A stretch of 10,151 nucleotides of DNA from ZLKRG08 sp046094385 (GTDB lineage Bacteria > Actinomycetota > Actinomycetes > Nanopelagicales > Nanopelagicaceae): contig JBJTHJ010000018.1 in NCBI GenBank assembly GCA_046094385.1, positions 1-10,151 of the forward strand, in the 5' to 3' direction. A model generated the notes under the pieces. That model had not been told where the DNA came from and did no database searches. It saw only the letters and a list, made by a program, of their open reading frames with translations. Within the stretch, counting starts at the first letter, position 1. Every line of letters begins with the position of its first letter. Below are positions 1-5,113 of the stretch, piece by piece. The position numbers were made by a program, and so were the translations under genes.

Positions 1-628
1 TTTTTAAGCTTCTCTGGTCTCCTAGGTAGAGCAGTTGCAGCAATTTAGGTACTTCATCATGCAAGCGCCACCAAAGTAAGGCATAGAAACGGAGTTGAAA
101 TAGCGCCTTCTCTTCGTATCCTGAGCGGGGCGATTTTCCAGTCTTATAATCGACAATTCTCACCTCACCTGTCGTAGCAACATCAATCCGATCAACATAT
201 CCATGTAATTGAATATTGCCCGTTGGCTGCAACTCTAGATGAGACTCCATATGAGTTGGCTGGAAACTTTGAGGATTCTCAAGTTGAAAATAGCTGGTCA
301 GAAGCGATTTAACTCGATCCACCCATTCAATCTCACTTGTAACCAATTGTGAGAGCTCCGAGTGTTCATCCTTAAGTTTGTTCCAATGTTTTTCAATGTT
401 AGCTTGCGCTATTTCCAAAGTTCGAGACCCGGTTGGCAACGCTAATAGCTCCTCAAGAATGTTATGCACCAAGGTGCCACGTATCGCATCCAAACTCAAA
501 GGCTCTGGTAGCTTCTCAATCACCCGATAGTGATACAACTTCGGACATTGCTGGTACTCGTTGATGCGACTGGGGGAGAGTCTGATGATGTCCATACGAC
601 TTAAATCTATCTCATCCCTATCTGCCAT
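1..628 (-). CDS. RecB-family PD-(D/E)XK exonuclease, N-terminal part (3' end outside window)
   Basis: I translated this frame by hand: it stays open for 209 codons from an ATG at 626-628 to the left edge. It is a Cas4/RecB-type nuclease domain (PDDEXK_1 type). Visible landmarks are LSPSRINEYQQCP (residues 17-29), RGTLVH with His55, YVDRID with Asp146, the catalytic IVDYKTGK (Asp160, Lys162), and a QLRFYALLWW stretch (178-187) that matches the motif after the core. Cys28 sits where the first ligand of a 4Fe-4S cluster lies in AddB/Cas4-like nucleases; the other cysteines would be C-terminal, beyond the window, so a cluster is unproven. The start at 628 is preferred because AGG lies 4 bases upstream of it on the minus strand; the in-frame ATG at 595 has no such signal. 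A RecB-like gene divergent from trmI is the usual actinobacterial arrangement (as with Rv2119 and Rv2118c). The role is probably DNA processing or repair; the substrate is unknown. Confidence 0.88.
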   Translation of the reverse strand, partial: MADRDEIDLSRMDIIRLSPSRINEYQQCPKLYHYRVIEKLPEPLSLDAIRGTLVHNILEELLALPTGSRTLEIAQANIEKHWNKLKDEHSELSQLVTSEIEWVDRVKSLLTSYFQLENPQSFQPTHMESHLELQPTGNIQLHGYVDRIDVATTGEVRIVDYKTGKSPRSGYEEKALFQLRFYALLWWRLHDEVPKLLQLLYLGDQRSLK

Positions 629-636
629 TGACCTAT

Positions 637-642
637 TAAGAT
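637..642 (+). promoter_or_regulatory. Putative -10 element for a leaderless trmI transcript
   Basis: TAAGAT matches the actinobacterial -10 consensus TANNNT and ends 6 bases before the GTG start of trmI at 649. With a normal -10 to start-site distance, transcription would begin at or next to the G of GTG, giving a leaderless mRNA, which is common in actinobacteria. The start has no convincing Shine-Dalgarno sequence, which fits. I see no clear -35 box at the expected spacing. A six-base match in a short AT-rich gap can occur by chance, so this is a prediction only. Confidence 0.4.
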
Positions 643-648
643 GCGCGT

Positions 649-1515
649 GTGGCTTCTAAATCCGGATTCTTCGATTTTGGTGATCGCATCCAATTAACAG
701 ATAACAAGGGGCGACAGTATTCATTCAATATTCAGCCGGGCAAGGAATTCCACACACATCAGGGTTTCATAAAACATGATGAATTAGTTGGACTTCCAGA
801 GGGAAGCGTCATTGACATTAATAGCACTACCGGTGTGATTCAAAAATTCATGGCCTTCAAACCATTACTTTCTGATTATGTACTAACTATGCCCAGAAGT
901 GCCACCATCGTTTATCCGAAAGATGCGGCACTGATTGTCGGATTCGCAGACATCTTCCCAGGCGCTAAAGTTCTTGAAGCAGGCGTTGGCAGTGGAGCCC
1001 TTACGCTCTCTCTACTACGAGCAGTGGGTTCAAGCGGAATGGTTCACTCCGTAGAGCGTCGCGAGGAATTTGCGGCAAATGCCAAGTCCAATATCGAGCA
1101 TTATTTCAATGGCACACCATCTAATTGGCAATTAACGGTTGGGAATTTGCAGGATCAAGAATTTAGCGAGACATTCGATAGAGTGATTTTGGATATGTTA
1201 GCGCCTTGGGAGTGCATTGAGCTTGCCGCAAAGGTGTTGGCACCTGGAGGGGTTTACCTTGCGTACGTTGCTACTACCACACAACTTTCAAACGTTGCCG
1301 AAGCCTTAAAATCAGATGGGCGTTTTACCGAACCGGAGAGTTTCGAATCTCTAATCAGACCATGGCACCATGAAGGTTTGGCAGTTAGACCTGAGCATCG
1401 CATGATTGCTCATACTGGTTTTCTGATTTTTGCCAGAAGAATCGCCCCTGGTGCCCAGCTGCTGCCAAGGCGACGACGTCCTTCTAAAGGTGCATATGGC
1501 CTCGGAGAAGAATAG
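649..1515 (+). CDS. trmI: tRNA (adenine-58-N1)-methyltransferase TrmI
   Basis: SAM-dependent methyltransferase that makes m1A at position 58 in the T-loop of tRNAs; the family is a homotetramer. The 288 residues are close to the 280 of the mycobacterial protein Rv2118c. A small N-terminal beta domain (about 1-75) is followed by a Rossmann methyltransferase domain. SAM-binding motif I is VLEAGVGSGALT (108-119), an acidic residue follows in SVERRE (134-139), LDMLAPW (181-187) carries the catalytic Asp182, and the family C-terminal block RPWHHEGLAVRPEHRM spans 237-252. The basic tail RRRR (274-277) may bind tRNA. The start is GTG at 649, only 20 bases from the divergent nuclease gene. This is the first gene of the nine-gene run. 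Its last six codons overlap the pafB start, a contact not found in proteasome-bearing relatives, where proteasome genes lie between the two. Confidence 0.95.
   Translation: MASKSGFFDFGDRIQLTDNKGRQYSFNIQPGKEFHTHQGFIKHDELVGLPEGSVIDINSTTGVIQKFMAFKPLLSDYVLTMPRSATIVYPKDAALIVGFADIFPGAKVLEAGVGSGALTLSLLRAVGSSGMVHSVERREEFAANAKSNIEHYFNGTPSNWQLTVGNLQDQEFSETFDRVILDMLAPWECIELAAKVLAPGGVYLAYVATTTQLSNVAEALKSDGRFTEPESFESLIRPWHHEGLAVRPEHRMIAHTGFLIFARRIAPGAQLLPRRRRPSKGAYGLGEE
1486..1490 (+). promoter_or_regulatory. Ribosome binding site of pafB inside the trmI tail
   Basis: AAAGG lies 5 bases before the ATG at 1496 and decides the pafB start. The frame is also open upstream from a codon at 1430, but the 22 extra residues do not resemble PafB, whose family begins with a short polar stretch followed by an RLxNLVIALLAT motif. 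Confidence 0.6.
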
Positions 1516-2422
1516 TCGTCTAATAAATTTGGTGATTGCCTTGCTTGCCACCAAAAAATTTCTAACAAAACCACAGATCTTCAAAGCGGTATCAGGCTAT
1601 GAAGGAAGCGCTGAAGCAGCCGACCGCATGTTCGAACGTGACAAAGAGGAGCTTCGATCACTTGGCATTGCGATCGAGATGAAGAGTATTGATCCACTCT
1701 TTGAAGATGAGATTGGATACCGAATCGCGCCAGAACGTTACCGTTTAGATCTCGGCAAATTAACCCCCGAAGAGGTATCGATTCTGGCGCTAGCAGCTGA
1801 AGCTTGGCGCGAAAGCGCAATTGCAGATGTAGCAAGGTCAACCGCGCTAAGACTTGAGTCACTTGGTATCGTCGCAGATTTCGAAGAGTTCCCGATTTTC
1901 TCTACCGCGCTTAGAACTCCAACCACGCTACTAGATGCCCTCGAGGCAATTGAGTCTGCCAGAATCATCAATCTAGATTACTTGGATTCTGAAGATATCA
2001 GCGAGACAAAGCGTCTAGCGCCACACGGAATCTATTCCAAATCAAGTAATTGGTATCTGTTTGCACTTGATCTGGAATCACATCAATTCAAGAGCTATCG
2101 CTTTGATCGAATAGATGGCGAAATTAAGGTTACAAAAAAAGGTTTCGAAAGAGTTCAAGTTCCGCTACCAGAGGTCCATTTTCCGAGTAGTGATGCAATT
2201 TTAGAGATTCGACGTGATCGTGTGCCGGAACTTTTCGCGAAAGCAGAGCTGCTTGATGATGGGGATGAATGGCAGAGAGTTAAACTCACATTCGAATCAG
2301 AGAGTATTGCAAAATATCTCATTCTTAAGTACACACCAGATGTAAAAGTGCTAGAGCCAATCAGTTTGGTTTCTAGCATCACTAAGTCCCTCTCTGAATT
2401 GGCGTTGATTCATGCAAATTAA
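1496..2422 (+). CDS. pafB: WYL-domain DNA-damage transcription regulator PafB
   Basis: PafB partners PafC in a heterodimeric activator that, in mycobacteria, drives the LexA/RecA-independent response to DNA damage by adapting RNA polymerase to a special promoter class. The 308 residues begin with a winged helix-turn-helix (about 5-60) containing the family signature RLINLVIALLATKKFLT (8-24) and MFERDKEELRSLGI (45-58), followed by a three-helix middle region (about 88-150). The WYL domain has a true Trp-Tyr-Leu at 186-188 and the ligand-site arginines in SYRFDRIDG (200-208). A C-terminal WCX-like region ends the protein. The start at 1496 is chosen from its AAAGG site and from the family N-terminus. 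The gene overlaps trmI by 20 bp and pafC by 11 bp. It looks complete with no frameshift, so it is probably functional even though pafA and the proteasome genes are not beside it. Confidence 0.95.
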   Translation: MASEKNSRLINLVIALLATKKFLTKPQIFKAVSGYEGSAEAADRMFERDKEELRSLGIAIEMKSIDPLFEDEIGYRIAPERYRLDLGKLTPEEVSILALAAEAWRESAIADVARSTALRLESLGIVADFEEFPIFSTALRTPTTLLDALEAIESARIINLDYLDSEDISETKRLAPHGIYSKSSNWYLFALDLESHQFKSYRFDRIDGEIKVTKKGFERVQVPLPEVHFPSSDAILEIRRDRVPELFAKAELLDDGDEWQRVKLTFESESIAKYLILKYTPDVKVLEPISLVSSITKSLSELALIHAN

Positions 2423-3272
2423 TCAAAGGTTGGCTCGTTTAATTGATTTAGTCCCATACATATCAAGTCATCAAGGGATCGCAATTGCAGATTTGGCAGA
2501 TCGCTTTGGCGTCGCAGTACCAGAGATTGAGAAGGATCTCTGGCTGCTTTACTGCTGTGGCCTTCCTGGGCAGACCCCGTTGGAGCTGATGGAGTTTGCA
2601 TTCGAAGATGGATACGTATACGTTCGTAATGCAGACGAGTTGAAATCCCCACGTAGTTTTTCTCAAGTAGAGATCGCCACCCTGGTGATGGGGTTGGAGA
2701 TTATTGCCAATGAAGGAAATGATTTAGCCAAGGATTTGGCAGCTAGATTGCGAGCGAAGCTAGCTGCCCAGATTTTGATTCAACCAAATCTGGAGGTCAA
2801 ATTCGTCAAGGAATTGAACCAAGCCATTCAAGATAATCTCTTAGTTGAGATTCAATACAAAGGCGTAATTCGAGAAATCATTCCCTTTGAAGTGTATTCG
2901 GAACGACAATCTACCTATCTTAAAGCTTTTTGTAGAAAAGCGAACGCTCGGCGAACCTTTAAATTAGATCGAATAGAATCCTTGAAGTTGACCAGCAACA
3001 AGGTAATCGCACCGAATGACGTTAGTAGTCTTGATAAAATGAGAAACACTCCGATAAAGGTTCATAGGGAAGCTAGGCGAGTTCGAGAGTCTTTCGCCAT
3101 CTCAGGGCCGCTCAATCACGAAAAAGTTATAGGCGATCTCTCTTACTATTCGACCGAGTGGTTGCTCCGCGAAGTCATGGCCCTAGGCGGAAGCGTTGAG
3201 CTATTAGAGGCAGATTTACGACAGGAATTAGTGGCTAGAGCTACGGCTGGTAAAAATCTCTATCTCGGGTAA
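2412..3272 (+). CDS. pafC: WYL-domain DNA-damage transcription regulator PafC
   Basis: Second subunit of the PafBC activator. The 286 residues show the same plan as PafB: an N-terminal winged helix-turn-helix (about 4-75, beginning RLARLIDLVPYI), a middle helical region (about 82-125) and a WYL domain (about 130-200) with FKLDRIESL at 183-191, then a C-terminal WCX-like extension ending near LYLG. The residue triplet at the WYL position reads Thr-Tyr-Leu (168-170), so the tryptophan is replaced, while the following RRTFKLDRI arginines are kept. The size is near, perhaps slightly below, the usual 310-320. The ATG at 2412 lies inside the end of pafB (11-bp overlap) with no strong Shine-Dalgarno sequence, suggesting translation coupled to pafB, which suits a one-to-one heterodimer. 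Confidence 0.93.
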   Translation: MQINQRLARLIDLVPYISSHQGIAIADLADRFGVAVPEIEKDLWLLYCCGLPGQTPLELMEFAFEDGYVYVRNADELKSPRSFSQVEIATLVMGLEIIANEGNDLAKDLAARLRAKLAAQILIQPNLEVKFVKELNQAIQDNLLVEIQYKGVIREIIPFEVYSERQSTYLKAFCRKANARRTFKLDRIESLKLTSNKVIAPNDVSSLDKMRNTPIKVHREARRVRESFAISGPLNHEKVIGDLSYYSTEWLLREVMALGGSVELLEADLRQELVARATAGKNLYLG

Positions 3273-3281
3273 TCTATACCT

Positions 3282-3491
3282 ATGTTTTTACGCGAACCTT
3301 CACACATTCTGCTTCTAGTACTGGTTTTAGTAATCCTTTTCGGAGCTAAACGACTACCAGATTCTGCTAAATCAGTAGCCAAATCTCTTCGCATCTTCAA
3401 GAGTGAGATGAAGTCAGATAAAGAAGAGGGCAAGAGTGAACCTAAGGCCATAGATAAGGATCAAGAGCCTAAGGACGATTCAAGCAAGTAA
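3282..3491 (+). CDS. tatA: Sec-independent protein translocase subunit TatA
   Basis: Small pore-forming subunit of the twin-arginine translocase, which moves folded proteins across the cytoplasmic membrane. The 69 residues have the TatA plan: one N-terminal membrane helix (about 7-20), the Phe20-Gly21 hinge in LFGAKRLPD (19-27), an amphipathic helix (about 25-44, SVAKSLRIFKSEMK) and a short, highly charged Lys/Glu/Asp tail. The ending LRIFKSEMK is typical of actinobacterial TatA rather than TatB. It starts 9 bases after pafC and ends 4 bases before tatC, the order conserved in mycobacteria and streptomycetes. No tatB is in the window; in actinobacteria it is usually elsewhere in the genome. 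Confidence 0.96.
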   Translation: MFLREPSHILLLVLVLVILFGAKRLPDSAKSVAKSLRIFKSEMKSDKEEGKSEPKAIDKDQEPKDDSSK

Positions 3492-3495
3492 TACT

Positions 3496-4263
3496 GTGGC
3501 TAGCACCCAAAGTGGCGTTATGCCGCTATTACAACATCTAGCCGAATTCCGGAATCGAATTTTCCGAGCTTCGATTGTCGTTGCCTGCGGTTTTATAGCA
3601 AGTTGGTTCTTCTACAATGATATCGTCGCACAACTTGCTGAGCCTGTTTGTGATTTGAAACTAGATCAGGCCACAGGTTCTGATCAATGTGGCGCACTCT
3701 TTGTTAATGGTGTTTTAGGGCCAATCAATCTGCAAATCAAGGTTTCATTGATTATGGGGCTAATTATCACAGCACCACTTTGGATCTATCAAATTTGGGC
3801 TTTTATCGCACCCGGTTTGCATAAGCATGAGAAATTGCGAGCTTTCTATTTTCTATTAGCGGCCACACCTTTCTTTGCTGCCGGTGTTTATCTGGGCTAC
3901 AAGATTCTTCCAGTAGCCATACGAGTGCTATTTGGTTTCACACCGGCACAATTGCAGAACCTGATCAATTTCGCTGATTATTTGGATTTCGTATTACGGG
4001 TGATTCTGCTTTTCGGTCTAGCTTTTGAGCTGCCCGTCTTCTTAGTCACTCTTAACTTGCTGGGTGCTATCTCTGGTAAGACCATTTTGCGCCCATGGCG
4101 GATGTGGATTTTTGGCATTACTTTCTTCGTGGCAGCTTTCACCCCTTCGGCTGATCCATTGACGATGTTGCTACTTGCCATCCCTTTGATTCTCTTCTAT
4201 TTCGCAGCTGGTGGTATTGCGCTACTTAACGATCGTCGTCGTAATGTGGCTGTTAGCGATTAA
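3496..4263 (+). CDS. tatC: Sec-independent protein translocase subunit TatC
   Basis: Membrane subunit that recognises twin-arginine signal peptides and nucleates the Tat translocon. The 255 residues carry six predicted membrane segments. Conserved family features are visible: HLAEFRNR at 14-21 (Glu17 and Arg19 near the signal-peptide site), IWAFIAPGL at 100-108, the buried glutamate in FELP (Glu178), equivalent to the E. coli Glu170 region, and FTPSADP at 215-221 before the last helices. The short basic tail NDRRRN is cytoplasmic. The start is GTG at 3496, which lines up with the family N-terminus and leaves a 4-base gap after tatA. The gene's final 20 bases overlap the lipid kinase start. 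Cys52 and Cys65 lie in the first extracytoplasmic loop and could form a disulphide. Confidence 0.97.
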   Translation: MASTQSGVMPLLQHLAEFRNRIFRASIVVACGFIASWFFYNDIVAQLAEPVCDLKLDQATGSDQCGALFVNGVLGPINLQIKVSLIMGLIITAPLWIYQIWAFIAPGLHKHEKLRAFYFLLAATPFFAAGVYLGYKILPVAIRVLFGFTPAQLQNLINFADYLDFVLRVILLFGLAFELPVFLVTLNLLGAISGKTILRPWRMWIFGITFFVAAFTPSADPLTMLLLAIPLILFYFAAGGIALLNDRRRNVAVSD

Positions 4264-5113
4264 TCCGACCTCAGGTCGAGGAAATGGTAGAAAGATTGGC
4301 CAAGAGGTATCCAATTACCTTGTAGAGCGAAAGATCCAATATCAGATAATCATCGGAGCCAATCCTGCTGTTTTCCATGAAAATTTACTTCGAGAATCTA
4401 CGAGATCAGAGAAGATACATGGAATCATCGCAGTTGGAGGCGATGGCCTAATTCACATGGTCCTACAGGTAGCAGCGCCTAATCAGATACCCGTGGTTAC
4501 GGTGCCTGCCGGTACCGGAAATGACTTTGTCAGATCCCTTGGTTGGAATCCAAGCAGACCATTGGAACCCGTTTGGGCAGCGCTTACTAGAGAGAGCAGT
4601 GCGATAGACCTCGGTCAGATCGATGGTGAATATTTTGGGGCAATTGCCTCTACAGGATTTGATTCTTTGGTAAATGAAAGAGCAAACCAGATGAAGTGGC
4701 CGAAAGGCCCTTCCAAATATAACGTTGCCATGGCCTTCGAACTGCCAAAATTCAAACCCATCGAATACCAATTCACCATAGATAATCAAAGAATGGAACG
4801 CGAAGCGATGCTAATCGCGATTGGCAATGGACGCTCCTATGGTGGAGGAATGTTGGTCTGTCCAGATGCTGATTTAGAAGATGGACTCTTGGACTTGATG
4901 ATTCTAAATCCAGTATCCAAACGCGAATTCGTTCAGATTTTTCCCTCAGTTTATAAGGGTGAACATATACTCCATCCACAAGTTGAGATTCGAAGAGCCA
5001 AATCAATTAATATCGAAGCCACAGCGATCTGCTATGCGGATGGAGAACGAATTGGTCCATTGCCGGCCAATGTCAGCGTAGCTCCAGGAGCGTTAAAAAC
5101 ATGGAGGCCTTGA
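4244..5113 (+). CDS. Diacylglycerol kinase / lipid kinase family protein
   Basis: ATP-dependent lipid kinase of the DagK/YegS family (DAGK_cat domain), probably phosphorylating diacylglycerol to phosphatidic acid and so recycling it into phospholipid synthesis; the true lipid substrate cannot be told from sequence. In the 289 residues I see the N-terminal INPTSGRGNG (6-15), the nucleotide-binding GGDG (65-68), PAGTGNDF (88-95), the NGRSYGGG block (195-202), the DLEDGLLDL motif (210-218) with metal-site acidic residues, and YADGE (264-268). The frame is open from a GTG at 4211, but the family starts just before INPTSG, so the ATG at 4244 (or the GTG at 4247) is more likely. That start lies inside tatC (20-bp overlap) with no Shine-Dalgarno sequence, implying coupled translation. 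The gene overlaps helY by 13 bp. A lipid kinase between tatC and helY is also seen in other actinobacteria. Confidence 0.92.
   Translation: MWLLAINPTSGRGNGRKIGQEVSNYLVERKIQYQIIIGANPAVFHENLLRESTRSEKIHGIIAVGGDGLIHMVLQVAAPNQIPVVTVPAGTGNDFVRSLGWNPSRPLEPVWAALTRESSAIDLGQIDGEYFGAIASTGFDSLVNERANQMKWPKGPSKYNVAMAFELPKFKPIEYQFTIDNQRMEREAMLIAIGNGRSYGGGMLVCPDADLEDGLLDLMILNPVSKREFVQIFPSVYKGEHILHPQVEIRRAKSINIEATAICYADGERIGPLPANVSVAPGALKTWRP
5086..5090 (+). promoter_or_regulatory. Ribosome binding site of helY
   Basis: AGGAG sits 10 bases before the ATG at 5101, inside the end of the lipid kinase gene. The spacing is a little long but the core is good and supports 5101 as the helY start. Confidence 0.5.

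Noticed and set aside
628..633. TTGACC as a -35 box for trmI
   Set aside because: It lies only 3 bases before the candidate -10 at 637, and no -10 occurs about 17 bases downstream of it.
1430..1495. Longer N-terminus for PafB (22 extra codons upstream of 1496)
   Set aside because: The extra residues do not match the PafB family, lie wholly inside trmI, and the AAAGG ribosome site points to the ATG at 1496.
4211..4243. GTG start at 4211 for the lipid kinase, giving a hydrophobic N-terminus MVLRYLTIVVV
   Set aside because: The apparent hydrophobic segment is read out of frame from the tatC tail; the family begins close to INPTSG, so 4244 is preferred.
4526..4550. TTGTCAGAT resembling the PafBC promoter motif TTGTCRGTG
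   Set aside because: There is no TANNNT at the required spacing and it lies inside the lipid kinase gene. Similar partial matches near 935 and 5071 fail in the same way, so no PafBC site is supported in this window.
4463..4789. Minus-strand open frame of 108 codons within the lipid kinase gene
   Set aside because: It is fully inside a strongly supported gene on the other strand, has no recognisable family features and no ribosome site; it is a shadow frame.
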